From Heterobilharzia americana (taxonomy: Eukaryota > Platyhelminthes > Trematoda > Strigeidida > Schistosomatidae), in assembly GCA_944470555.2 (NCBI GenBank), contig CALYCZ020000359.1, positions 37,399 through 101,398 on the forward strand: 64,000 nt of DNA, given 5' to 3'. The notes beneath the pieces were generated by a model. It saw only the letters and a list, made by a program, of their open reading frames with translations. It was not told the origin of the DNA and made no database searches. Of the stretch, positions 23,836 to 36,972 are shown one piece after another. Each line of letters begins with the position of its first letter. Position 1 is the first letter of the stretch. The translations under genes were made by a program, and so were the position numbers.

Positions 23836-25599
23836 ACAGTGCTTTAATTAGCAAACATGCAAATCCAAAGAACTTGCTTCAAATGGAATCATCTTGCTTC
23901 TTGACAGCATGTGAAAACCCGAAGCATATGGGTTTGTCATCAGTTTCCTCCAAATAATAATATTATCTGTTTTTACGCCTTATGAAGTAGTATATAAAGG
24001 TAAGGACTGAGTTTTGTCTAAGCCTAGAATTCGTTGATTGCACATACACATACACATTCTATCGGATGCTTGAATACCAAAATACATAGTGAAGTCATCC
24101 ATTACGCTTATTTCCATAAAACATTTATCTAAATCTTGAAAGCTTCACAGATTAGAATTTTAACTACAGTATGGTTGTTGTTTACTGCAACCTGATCTAA
24201 CGACTGACAACCAGAAGTCGTGTTACTTCTTCAATTTTGTTAATTCCATTCAAAAGGACTGTCGATTATAGTCATCATTCAAACTCATTGGAAAGAAGAA
24301 ATGTATAATACTACATTCACTCCGCCTTTCTGTTGGTTGGAAGAGTAAAAATCAGGCTAGTGACTACCGTTTCTAACATGTGCTAGACTTTAAACAGTAG
24401 ATATAGAACATTTTGTTTTATAAACTTCATAATAAGTAACTTTACTAGAAATTCATCCTCGGATGTGAAGTTTTACATTGGTTAGGTTTATAACCGATGC
24501 TAACTAAGGTAACGACCTGTTGAGAAAAGCTGTGAAATTTATTCAGGTTTATAAATCAAATCAGATATTGGTCACATAAGTCAGACCTAATTATCATCCT
24601 TTTAGCTAACATTAGATCCCTGTCACTTCTGTACTTTATTGTTGGGCATGCATTACACATTTGATTGTTTCTTTATAATGTTGAGCACAAAGTAAAATGT
24701 TAGACCAATTAGACCAGTTGTGGACTGTATAAATGTGTTTTTAGAAATCAACTTCGGTATTTTCCTGACATAAAAAAGAATCGTTAATCCCTAATTATTT
24801 TCCGTTGCATACACCCTTGTCAGTAAAGCTGTAGTAGTTCAGGGTATAATTTCGTCCATTCATTGCAGCTTATTGCCTCAATCAGATAATCTGCTATAAT
24901 CACTTACTAGTAAAAATGTAGTGTTGTCCGTTCATCTATAATGTAGTTCGAGTAAGATCAACCATATATTTTAAGCTATATTTTATTATAGTGTACATTA
25001 AACGACAATTTCGGTTGATGAACACGTGGTTTTGGTATCGACTACTGCTGATTAATAAGATTATGTGTCAAACGGCTTTCAACCTAACAATATCTGTTCA
25101 CTTTCTATTACTACCAATTCTCTCCGTAATACATTCATCAACATTTCTCACATGCTACAATTATTCCCTTTTACTACATACCTACCTACCGTGAATTTCA
25201 TACCCTATCCAAAATATTCCCTCCAGTAAACAAATTGATTCTTATCACTCACCATTTCAACTATTCATTCTATTGACAAGATAAACAGATAGGTAGGTAG
25301 ATAAACTCAAAAGTATAATGTATATGTATATTATGATGTAAACTGGAAGAGATTACAAGTTTTAACAAAAGAAATATGTTCAATGCCATGCCATACACTC
25401 AGTAAGTCAGTCAGTCAACAGGTAGATGAAGAAGAGAGGCCTTCCAAACTCAGGAATAAACACGTCGACTTCAAACAGCTGATGTAGGCGCCCGAATACC
25501 AGATCATCTAAAACATAAATCACAAAATGTACCATTCAAGCCTCTGTTGAAAACATAAAACAATTAATTCAAATTAATCAATTAATCAAATATTCCCAT
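23836..25599. other. AT-rich intergenic, no features supported
   Basis: Short frames only, with no splice-bounded exons or known repeat motifs. A CAGT run lies near 25398-25416. Confidence 0.5.
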
Positions 25600-25634
25600 T
25601 AATATAAGTGAAAAACTTGGGCACTGTGGTAGAA

Positions 25635-25847
25635 TGTAGTTCCATATTAGATTTGTTTATTTGATATAAAGCGCACAGTGATACAGTATTATTTACTTGA
25701 TTACGTTTCGAGCATAAATTATTGCTCATAATCATATCAATGTGATATGATTATGAGCAATAATTTATGCTCGAAACGTAATCAAGTAAATAATACTGTA
25801 TCACTGTGCGCTTTATATCAAATAAACAAATCTAATATGGAACTACA
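25635..25847. repeat. Perfect palindrome, 105-bp arms, 3-bp spacer
   Basis: The left arm 25635-25739 and right arm 25743-25847 are exact reverse complements by direct comparison, separated by ATG at 25740-25742. The arm sequence is related to the Penelope-like terminal sequence at 15735-15855 (shared 'gatacagtatta', 'ttacttgat', 'agcataaattatt' blocks). The 35 bp left of it match the coding-to-tail junction of that element. It is a head-to-head pair of Penelope termini. Confidence 0.92.
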
Positions 25848-26519
25848 AATATTCCCATGTTTCGCAACATGTCAAATCAACACCAGTCAGTCCTTGCATA
25901 ACACAACTATTATTACCACAAGTATACTAATTAGTACCGATATGTAGCATTGTATTTACCACAGTAGTATTCATTCAACGTCGAATAGATATTCTCCTTC
26001 TTCTAGCAGCATGAGTCATGATCACATTCATATCGTTACACTGCAATTCAATTCGAATATTCCACTCACAAACTTCCACTAAATATTAACTCTGACTAAA
26101 ACTGAAAATCTCCTACATGATCACATGATTCAGCTATTTTTAGACATCAGCACACCTCACCTTCAAATTCAATGTGTTTAAATTGTTCAGTGAACATCCT
26201 AACTTATAGAACAAAGCAGGCGGCAAAGACTACACAGGCGGCCGGCTAAACTACATTCACGTGATGAGTCAGATATTTAGAAAACAGCAGGTGACGCACA
26301 CATAAAAAATCGATAATCACACACAAAAGACAAGAAATAAAATTTGAATGATATTTAAAAATCACATAAACTTACACAAGATTCAAAATCAGCGAAAACG
26401 TGTTACAAATAAAAACAATTGATACTTAAACAAACAACATTCACAACCATATACAACAAAGCCCAGAAGTGACAAAACAGTATATAACTATGATTTTCAA
26501 TTAACCCCTGACTGGATAG
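25848..26519. other. AT-rich flank of the tandem array
   Basis: No gene is supported. The sequence is unique until the array's left junction motif at about 26520. Confidence 0.5.
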
Positions 26520-26545
26520 TTTGCATAACAATAATACGACTGACT

Positions 26546-28062
26546 AACCAAATCATGATCACAATCAGGATGATGATGATGATGGCGCATGAAGTGGATC
26601 CATTAGAAATGCTTGACCTGTTCAAATGTTGCAGCCTGTTATCCATTTGAAACAAAATCATGATCATAATCATCATGGTGATGATGGTGCTTGTCAAAAT
26701 CGGTACACAGCTTCTTTACCCGACGCTATCTGTAAGCACTTGTGCTAAGGTGAAATTCACAGAGAATGAGACAATTCTACTTCACGTGTCAAACGTATAA
26801 TTGAAACGTATAATTTCTCATCATTGCTCATTCCATTCCATTAACAACAACACCCCCTTCAAAAATATCTGGCCTCCTTTCAAAATCAGTCAGTCAAATA
26901 ATCTTGCATATAAACCACCTTTCGAACTACTACTACCACCACTACTACTACTACTATTAATTTATTACATTGATGATTGAAGGGGTGACGTGGAGGTTTA
27001 TGTTCATTCGAAAATCATATAAAATTATACAAGATTCAATCGAATGCGTACAGAAAGTGCCTACCAACTCGATTTGATTTTCAATCAACCTTACAAATCC
27101 ATCCATATGCCTGAAAAAATGTTTTTTGTTGTTTGCATAACAATAATACGACTGACTGACTAACTAACTGTGTATCAATTGATTGATTCCTCCCTCACTA
27201 CCTCTTTATCAGCCTTCAATCCCTGAACTGGACTGGACTGGACTGGACTAGACTGGAATCCGCCAACTGTCTGTCTATACCAGCCGATCATTTCACAATC
27301 ATCAAATTGCTCAAGTCATAAAGGAGTTACTTACACCTGCATCTACATCTACCAAGTAAGTAAGTAGTTATTATTTTCTTTCTATTATTGTAGAATTGAT
27401 TAGGCTTGACACCCACAGTCGTCTGTCTTCTGTAGGGTTAGGAGGTTAGGGTGAGACAAAGTTTTCAGATAGACGAAATCATTGTAAAGCCTTGCAAGTA
27501 AAGTAAACAAGTGGATCGATCGATCGATATCGTTTAAGGTTAGCTGCCGACGAATTCCACACGAGTAGTAGCAATGTCAGAGAAAAGACTCATATCATCA
27601 AAGTAGCCAAACAAAAAGTGTATGGTAGGAAGCAAGGCAAGGCAAGGCAAGGCAAGGCAATGAGAAGAAGAAGAGGAAGAGGGAAATTGAAAATATCACA
27701 CCTAGTCAAGCTTAGCTTTAGATTAGAAGACGACGTAAAAGAGTGACTAAATCTGTGCCATTGTGGCCCATTTCACCCAGAGTCAGTCAGTCAGTCAACC
27801 ACTAATTCGTATTATCTAAGATATTACCAGCCCTAGCCACCCACCCACCCACCCACTCACTCACTCACTCAGTCGGTCATTCCTCAGACATCTCGTTCGC
27901 ATATCAGTCAGTCATCAACATCGGGGGATAATGACTAGAGAACAAATAACAAACATTTCAACAGGTCTCATCTCATCTCATCTCATCTCATGTGATCGTA
28001 AATTCACTCTACTCGCATAATAGGCTAGTCAATATTATCCATTTGATTGAAGAATATGTCGA

Positions 28063-28107
<45 letters not shown>

Positions 28108-28244
28108 TAATAATGATAATTTAGCTACCAACTATTATTTATTTCTCTCTTGGCTTCCTCCACCTCCTCCTAGTGGGCGGGCTGGCTGGCTGACTGACTG
28201 ACTGGTTATCAAATATAACATGATTCAAAAGTGAGCCCATGAAG

Positions 28245-28283
<39 letters not shown>

Positions 28284-29457
28284 GTCATATAAACTCACGT
28301 TTATGAGATATATTGTGTTTAGCACAGGATAGATAAAATTCTTGTGCTCACTCGACCACAATTTCTGGTAATAAGATATAGACTTTTGTAGCAGAAAATA
28401 GATCTTCTTCTTCTTCTTCTTCTTCCTCGTCTCCTTCTTCTTTGTTCTCTTACTCCCTGTAAAGCAATGAGATTGATGCAAAGGTGAGATGAGTTTGTGT
28501 AGAGCAGGATAATGAATTCAGTTGACAGCAGAATCAAGATTTTTGTGTTCACTTCTCCGACCGCTCACTCTCTGCCGACTGACTGATAATTTAGTAGTCA
28601 ACGCCTGAATAACAAACACTTTCTCGGGCTTCTTCTTCTTCTTCTTCTTCCTCTGCTTTGTCAAATTGCTTCTCTTGTCGAAGTTGCAGCAGCTCTTGTT
28701 TTTGCTTATGATAGACTGTGACAGACTTCTTCATCATCATCAAAAGGATACTAGCGATAATAGTGCAGCTAACGAAAACCACTTTTCCCCTTGGCACCAA
28801 CCAATTAGCCGAAAACAATTTTCTCTCGCTGTAATTATTATTTTAAGCATGTGATATTCGGCTCGGCTATTTATATTCAGTATTACTTCTACTACTACTA
28901 CTAATACTGACTTTCAACGTGCGCCATTGGTCTCGATTGACGACCATTCATGAACAAGTTGGTCAGTCAGTCAGTCTCTCCTCTCTCTGTCCTTTCCGCA
29001 AACGAGACGTGAGAATCAGGCAGTTCGCCCACCCCTCAACACGCCACCCCCTTCACAACTCTCCCATCCCGTAAACCACCATCATTTATATAATTTGAAA
29101 TGACACAACGCAATCACCACATGGATTCCACTCTCAACATACAGCGCTTAGTTCTCCCTTGCTTGACACACAGCCAACTAACTATGCATACAACTTAATA
29201 TAATGGATGTTATCACATTATTAATTACACATGATGATGATGATGATGATGATGATTTTGATTCGATTCGATTTGAATTGAATTGAATTGAGTTTTCTTC
29301 GTTCATACCATCCACCTTTTTTCTTGTCACTGCAACACCACGACCCCTACCCCTACTCCTACTCCTACTCCATATCACTTTCAGCATCAGCATGAGATTA
29401 TAAATTTCATGATAAATAATTGACCTGTTCAAATGTTGCAGCCTGTTATTCATTGAA
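26546..29457. repeat. Array unit 1
   Basis: First complete unit, with the longest TAA runs (28066-28106 and 28247-28280). It carries 'gatcgatcgatatcg' where units 2 and 3 have an uninterrupted GATC run. Confidence 0.9.
28591..28818 (-). other. Short conserved frame in array unit 1 (hypothetical membrane peptide)
   Basis: The 75-codon frame includes FSANWLVPRGKVVFVSC, one hydrophobic segment (TIIASILLMMM), then KQKQELLQLRQEKQFDKAEE, a Glu run and a short tail. There is no ATG; the frame opens with TTG after an acceptor-like ttacag (28833-28831). Upstream on this strand are TATAAATAG (28875-28867) and CCAATGG (28930-28924). The frame recurs in units 2 and 3, but whole-unit duplication explains that, so coding status is unproven. 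Confidence 0.25.
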
Positions 29458-32334
29458 AACCAAATCATGATCACAATCAATGATGATGATGATGGCGCAT
29501 GAAGTGGATCCATTAGAAATGCTTGACCTGTTCAAATGTTGCAGCCTGTTATCCATTTGAAACAAAATCATGATCATAATCATCATGGTGATGATGGTGC
29601 TTGTCAAAATCGGTACACAGCACATCTGTAGCACTTGTGCTAAGGTGAAATTCACAGAGAATGAGACAATTCTACTTCACGTGTCAAACGTAAACGTATA
29701 ATTTCTCATCATTGCTCATTCCATTCCATTAACAACAACACCCCCTTCAAAAATATCTGGCCTCCTTTCAAAATCAGTCAGTCAAATAATCTTGCATATA
29801 AACCACCTTTCGAACTACTACTACCACACTACACTACTACTATTAATTTATTACATTGATGATTGAAGGGGTGACGTGGAGGTTTATGTTCATTCGAAAA
29901 TCATATAAAATTATACAAGATTCAATCGAATGCGTACAGAAAGTGCCTACCAACTCGATTTGATTTTCAATCAACCTTACAAATCCATCCATATGCCTGA
30001 AAAAATGTTTTTTGTTGTTTGCATAACAATAATACTGACTGACTGACTAACTAACTGTGTATCAATTGATTGATTCCTCCCTCACTACCTCTTTATCAGC
30101 CTTCAATCCCTGAACGACTGGACTGGACTAGACTGGAATCCGCCAACTGTCTGTCTATACCAGCCGATCATTTCACAATCATCAAATTGCTCAAGTCATA
30201 AAGGAGTTACTTACACCTGCATCTACATCTACCAAGTAAGTAAGTAGTTATTATTTTCTTTCTATTATTGTAGAATTATGATTAGGCTTGACACCCACAG
30301 TCGTCTGTCTGTCTGTAGGGTTAGGAGGTTAGAGTGAGACAAAGTTTTCAGATAGACGAAATCATTGTAAAGCCTTGCAAGTAAAGTAAACAAGTGGATC
30401 GATCGATCGATCGTTTAAGGTTAGCTGCCGACGAATTCCACACGAGTAGTAGCAATGTCAGAGAAAAGACTCATATCATCAAAGTAGCCAAACAAAAAGT
30501 GTATATTGGGGAGGAAGCAAGGCAAGGCAAGGCAATGAGAAGAAGAAGAGGAAGAGGTAAATTGAAAATATCACACCTAGTCAAGCTTAGCTTTAGATTA
30601 GAAGACGACGTAAAAGAGTGACTAAATCTGTGCCATTCTGGCCCATTTCACCCAGAGTCAGTCAGTCAACCACTAATTCGTATTATCTAAGATATTACCA
30701 GCCCTAGCCACCCACCCACCCACCCACTCACTCACTCACTCAGTCGGTCATTCCTCAGACATCTCGTTCGCATATCAGTCAGTCATCAACATCGGGGGAT
30801 AATGACTAGAGAACAAATAACAAACATTTCAACTGGTCTCATCTCATCTCATCTCATCTCATGTGATCGTAAATTCACTCTACTCGCATAATAGGCTAGT
30901 CAATATTATCCATTTGATTGAAGAATATGTCGAGTAATAATAGTAATCATAATAATAATAATAATAATAGTAATAATAATAATGTAATAATGATAATTTA
31001 GCTACCAACTATTATTTATTTCTCTCTTGGCTTCCTCCACCTCCTCCTAGTGGGCGGGCGGGCTGGCTGACTGACTGACTGGTTATCAAATATAACGTGA
31101 TTCAAAAGTGAGCCCATGAAGATAATAATAATAATAATAATAATAATAAATGTCATAGAAACTCACGTTTATGAGATATATTGTGTTTAGCAGAGGATAG
31201 ATAAAATTCTTGTGCTCACTCGACCACAATTTCTGGTAATAAGTGATATAGACTTTTGTAGCAGAAAATAGATCTTCTTCTTCTTCTTCTTCCTCGTCTC
31301 CTTCTTTGTTCTCTTACTCCCTCTAAAGCAATGAGATTGATGCAAAGGTGAGATGAGTTTGTGTAGAGCAGGAGAATGAATTCAGTTGACAGCAGAATCA
31401 AGATTTTTGTGTTCACTTCTCCGACCGCTCACTCTCTGCCGACTGACTGATAATTTAGTAGTCAACGCCTGAATAACAAACACTTTCTCGGGCTTCTTCT
31501 TCTTCTTCTTCTTCCTCTGCTTTGTCAAATTCCTTCTCTTGTCGAAGTTGCAGCAGCTCTTGTTTTTGCTTATGATAGACTGTGACAGACTTCTTCATCA
31601 TCATCAAAAGGATACTAGCGATAATAGTGCAGCTAACGAAAACCACTTTTCCCCTTGGCACCAACCAATTAGCCGAAAACAATTTTCTCTCGCTGTAATT
31701 ATTATTTTAAGCATGTGATATTCGGCTCGGCTATTTATATTCAGTATTACTTCTACTACTACTACTACTACTACTACTAATACTGACTTTCAACGTGCGC
31801 CATTGGTCCCGATTGACGACCATTCATGAACAAGTTGGTCAGTCAGTCAGTCTCTCCTCTCTCTGTCCTTTCCGCAAACGAGACGTGAGAATCAGGCAGT
31901 TCGCCCACCCCTCAACACGCCACCCCCTTCACAACTCTCCCATCCCGTAAACCACCATCATTTATATAATTTGAAATGACACAACGCAATCACCACATGG
32001 ATTCCACTCTCAACATACAGCGCTTAGTTCTCCCTTGCTTGACGCACAGCCAACTAACTATGCAGACAACTTAATATAATGGATGTTATCACATTATTAA
32101 TTACACATGATGATGATGATGATGATGATGATTTTGATTCGATTCGATTTGAATTGAATTGAATTGAGTTTTCTTCGTTCATACCATCCACCTTTTTTCT
32201 TGTCACTGCAACACCACGACCCCTACCCCTACTCCTACTCCTACTCCATATCACTTTCAGCATCAGCATGAGATTATAAATTTCATGATAAATAATTGAC
32301 CTGTTCAAATGTTGCAGCCTGTTATTCATTTGAA
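29458..32334. repeat. Array unit 2
   Basis: Second complete unit. Near its start a ~100-bp internal duplication is visible: 'ttgacctgttcaaatgttgc' occurs just before (29420) and again at 29523. Confidence 0.9.
31455..31682 (-). other. Short conserved frame in array unit 2
   Basis: Same 75-codon frame as at 28591-28818 with one visible residue change (EKEFDKAE for EKQFDKAE). The upstream TATA-like and CCAAT-like blocks are conserved. Confidence 0.25.
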
Positions 32335-33812
32335 AACCAAATCATGATCACAATCATGATGATGATGATGGCGCATGAAGTGGATCCATTAGAAATGCTT
32401 GACCTGTTCAAATGTTGCAGCCTGTTATCCATTTGAAAACAAAATCATGATCATAATCATCATGGTGATGATGGTGCTTGTCAAAATCGGTACACAGCAC
32501 CTAAGCACTTGTGCTAAGGTGAAATTCACAGAGAATGAGACAATTCTACTTCACGTGTCAAACGTATAATTTCTCATCATTGCTCATTCCATTCCATTAA
32601 CAACAACACCCCCTTCAAAAATATCTGGCCTCCTTTCAAAATCAGTCAGTCAAATAATCTTGCATATAAACCACCTTTCGAACTACTACTACCACTACTA
32701 CTATTAATTTATTACATTGATGATTGAAGGGGTGACGTGGAGGTTTATGTTCATTCGAAAATCATATAAAATTATACAAGATTCAATCGAATGCGTACAG
32801 AAAGTGCCTACCAACTCGATTTGATTTTCAATCAACCTTACAAATCCATCCATATGCCTGAAAAAATGTTTTTTGTTGTTTGCATAACAATAATACAGAC
32901 TGACTGACTAACTAACTGTGTATCAATTGATTGATTCCTCCCTCACTACCTCTCCTTTATCAGCCTTCAATCCCTGGACTAGACTGGAATCCGCCAACTG
33001 TCTGTCTATACCAGCCGATCATTTCACAATCATCAAATTGCTCAAGTCATAAAGGAGTTACTTACACCTGCATCTACATCTACCAAGTAAGTAAGTAGTT
33101 ATTATTTTCTTTCTATTATTGTAGAATTAATGATGATTAGGCTTGACACCCACAGTCGTCTGTCTGTCTGTAGGGTTAGGAGGTTAGAGTGAGACAAAGT
33201 TTTCAGATAGACGAAATCATTGCAAAGCCCTGCAAGTAAAGTAAACAAGTGGATCGATCGATCGATCGTTTAAGGTTAGCTGCCGACGAATTCCACACGA
33301 GTAGTAGCAATGTCAGAGAAAAGACTCATATCATCAAAGTAGCCAAACAAAAAGTGTATATTGGGTAGGAAGCAAGGCAAGGCAAGGCAAGGCAAGGCAA
33401 TGAGAAAAAGAAGAAGAGGAAGAGGTAAATTGAAAATATCACACCTAGTCAAGCTTAGCTTTAGATTAGAAGACGACGTAAAAGAGTGACTAAATCTGTG
33501 CCATTGTGGCCCATTTCACCCAGAGTCAGTCAGTCAACCACTAATTCGTATTATCTAAGATATTACCAGCCCTAGCCACCCACCCACCCACTCACTCACT
33601 CACTCAGTCGGTCATTCCTCAGACATCTCGTTCGCATATCAGTCAGTCATCAACATCGGGGGATAATGACTAGAGAACAAATAACAAACATTTCAACTGG
33701 TCTCATCTCATCTCATCTCATCTCATGTGATCGTAAATTCACTCTACTCGCATAATAGGCTAGTCAATATTATCCATCTGATTGAAGAATATGTCGAGTA
33801 ATAATAGTAATC

Positions 33813-33848
<36 letters not shown>

Positions 33849-34984
33849 GTAATAATAATAATGTAATAATGATAATTTAGCTACCAACTATTATTTATTT
33901 CTCTCTTGGCTTCCCCCACCTCCTCCTAGTGGGCGGGCGGGCTGGCTGACTGACTGACTGGTTATCAAATATAACATGATTCAAAAGTGAGCCCATGAAG
34001 ATAATAATAATAATAATAATAATAATAAATGTCATAGAAACTCACGTTTATGAGATATATTGTGTTTAGCACAGGATAGATAAAATTCTTGTGCTCACTC
34101 GACCACAATTTCTGGTAATAAGTGATATAGACTATTGTAGCAGAAAATAGATCTTCTTCTTCTTCTTCTTCTTCGTCTCCTTCTTTGTTCTCTTACTCCC
34201 TCTAAAGCAATGAGATTGATGCAAAGGTGAGATGAGTTTGTGTAGAGCAGGAGAATGAATTCAGTTGACAGCAGAATCAAGATTTTTGTGTTCACTTCTC
34301 CGACCGCTCACTCTCTGCCGACTGACTGATAATTTAGTAGTCAACGCCTGAATAACAAACACTTTCTCGGGCTTCTTCTTCTTCTTCTTCTTCTTCCTCT
34401 GCTTTGTCAAATTGCTTCTCTTGTCGAAGTTGCAGCAGCTCTTGTTTTTGCTTATGATAGACTGTGACAGACTTCTTCATCATCATCAAAAGGATACTAG
34501 CGATAATAGTGCAGCTAACGAAAACCACTTTTCCCCTTGGCACCAACCAATTAGCCGAAAACAATTTTCTCTCGCTGTAATTATTATTTTAAGCATGTGA
34601 TATTCGGCTCGGCTATTTATATTCAGTATTACTTCTACTACTACTACTACTACTAATACTGACTTTCAACGTGCGCCATTGGTCCCGATTGACGACCATT
34701 CATGAACAAGTTGGTCAGTCAGTCAGTCAGTCTCCTCTCTCTGTCCTTTCCGCAAACGAGACGTGAGAATCAGGCAGTTCGCCCACCCCTCAACACGCCA
34801 CCCCCTTCACAACTCTCCCATCCCGTAAACCACCATCATTTATATAATTTGAAATGACACAACGCAATCACCACATGGATTCCACTCTCAACATACAGCG
34901 CTTAGTTCTCCCTTGCTTGACGCACAGCCAACTAACTATGCAGACAACTTAATATAATGGATGTTATCACATTATTAATTACAC

Positions 34985-35022
<38 letters not shown>

Positions 35023-35220
35023 GATTCGATTCGATTTGAATTGAATTGAATTGAGTTTTCTTCGTTCATACCATCCACCTTTTTTCTTGTCACTGCAACA
35101 CCACGACCCCTACCCCTACTCCTACTCCTACTCCATATCACTTTCAGCATCAGCATGAGATTATAAATTTCATGATAAATAATTGACCTGTTCAAATGTT
35201 GCAGCCTGTTATTCATTGAA
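32335..35220. repeat. Array unit 3
   Basis: Third complete unit. It differs from unit 2 chiefly in microsatellite lengths and single substitutions. Confidence 0.9.
34334..34564 (-). other. Short conserved frame in array unit 3
   Basis: Same frame as at 28591-28818 with one extra Glu codon in the GAA run, which cannot break the frame. Confidence 0.25.
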
Positions 35221-35790
35221 AACCAAATCATGATCACAATCAGGATGATGATGATGATGGCGCATGAAGTGGATCCATTAGAAATGCTTGACCTGTTCAA
35301 ATGTTGCAGCCTGTTATCCATTTGAAAACAAAATCATGATCATAATCATCATGGTGATGATGGTGCTTGTCAAAATCGGTACACAGCACTTGTGCTAAGG
35401 TGAAATTCACAGAGAATGAGACAATTCTACTTCACGTGTCAAACGTATAATTTCTCATCATTGCTCATTCCATTCCATTAACAACAACACCCCCTTCAAA
35501 AATATCTGGCCTCCTTTCAAAATCAGTCAGTCAAATAATCTTGCATATAAACCATCTTTCGAACTACTACTACCACTACTACTATTAATTTATTACATTG
35601 ATGATTGAAGGGGTGACGTGGAGGTTTATGTTCATTCGAAAATCATATAAAATTATACAAGATTCAATCGAATGCGTACAGAAAGTGCCTACCAACTCGA
35701 TTTGATTTTCAATCAACCTTACAAATCCATCCATATGCCTGAAAAAATGTTTTTTGTTGTTTGCATAACAATAATACGACTGACTGACTA
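35221..35790. repeat. Array unit 4, partial
   Basis: Only the first ~570 bp of the unit is present. It breaks off within the gactgactga run after 'gcataacaataatacgactg', then unique sequence begins with 'tatggaacatgaag'. Confidence 0.9.
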
Positions 35791-36906
35791 TGGAACATGA
35801 AGATGACACTAGTATTCTTCATCATAATGACTAATAAACTTTAAGGGTTTGCTTTACATGAATGATACAGATTAATGCAAAATACAACTCAGATTAATGT
35901 GATGTGATGACAACTTTCTACCCAATCCAATATCTGAATATCATTGTGTTTACTTATTATGCTTCATTCATATTGGAGTCTTAGAAGGAAATGGATGAGA
36001 GATGATGAGATATTCACACACACCTTCAACTAGCCATATTTCAATCTCTTTCTATCAGGCTAATGAGCAATAATTCTACAATATATCACAAGTGTACATA
36101 CAACATAACCATTTTGATGACATAATGTGTAGATGTGTAGATTATTGGTTAGATGGTTACCTTTTTTTCTAAAATAGTAGTAGTATAGAAAATAATCAAC
36201 ATTTTTCCTTTCTTACGAAGTTTCTAAAACTGTTTAAGAAATAGTACTTACTGTACACTGAGATCGAAGTAAATTGTTTGAGAAAAAAAGTAAACATGAA
36301 CTAGTTAAAGGATATTCTACTGAGTTTCAAATCTTCTTTTTGTTTAGTTAATTCCAAAAACAATTTTAAATTTAATCGTTTTACATTTGTAATATATAAA
36401 AATTTCGATTACTTAATACATATGAAACAAGTTTAGTCATTCATTAATAAGATACAGTATAAACTTTCGAGTTATTCATACTTGAAGAAGTGTAATGCAA
36501 TATATGTGTATCTTTTTATTATATACTTCAATATTTTCAAGTTTTTTTGACATCATCTATTGATGAAGAAAATTTTATTGTACTAAAATCACTAACATGA
36601 ATATAAAAAGTTGCGATCAGTTCTCTCAGGCTATAAGTTGAACTGATTGATCTATGAAATTCTTAGATCTACACAAACATCTAGTGAATATGAAGTCAAC
36701 TTTCAGCTTCTCTTAACGGATTCCAGTAACAACCAATTGAATATAAAGTTCGCCTAAACATTCAAATGAAATATAAGGGTAATGTATAGCAAGATATTAT
36801 CTGTAATAAAATACTACTTATTTGGTTAACTATATATATTTTATGTATTGCACAAATTCTTTACTCATTTGTCCAACCAATTTTACTCTTAACTTTTGTT
36901 TTAAAG
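35791..36906. other. Unique AT-rich sequence before the first aminopeptidase exon
   Basis: No upstream exon with a GAMEN or HEXXH-type motif was found. The sequence ends in the acceptor tgttttaaag at 36906, so an upstream exon must exist or have existed. Confidence 0.6.
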
Positions 36907-36972
36907 GGTGCATCTGTCTTAAGAATGATGGAGTCATTTATGGGTCGAAATGCATTTCGAGCAGGTGTCAAG
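36907..36972 (+). CDS. Aminopeptidase exon 1 of those visible
   Basis: 22 codons, GASVLRMMESFMGRNAFRAG then VK, ending at AAG|gtatgt in phase 0. This is the helix after the zinc site in M1 enzymes (KGxxVLxMLxxFLGxxxFxxGL). An acceptor precedes it, so it is internal. Confidence 0.88.

Larger units (their letters stand above)
26520..35790. repeat. Tandem array, ~2.9-kb unit, three full copies plus one partial
   Basis: Using the landmark 'aaccaaatcatgatcac', units begin at 26546, 29458, 32335 and 35221 (periods about 2912, 2877 and 2886). The last stops after about 570 bp. The motif 'gcataacaataatacgactg' marks both outer edges (26523 and 35764) and occurs once inside each unit. Copies differ mainly in lengths of TAA, GAT, TTC, CAGT, AAGGC and ATCTC runs, otherwise nearly identical. 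No long protein-coding frame spans a unit. A GC-box-like 'gggcgggcgggc' and a short minus-strand frame recur in each unit. The array ends 1.1 kb before the first visible aminopeptidase exon. Confidence 0.95.

Noticed and set aside
28209..28552. Arg-, Lys-, Tyr- or Glu-run frames in the array
   Set aside because: They come from TTC/GAA and TAA microsatellites and vary with run length between copies.
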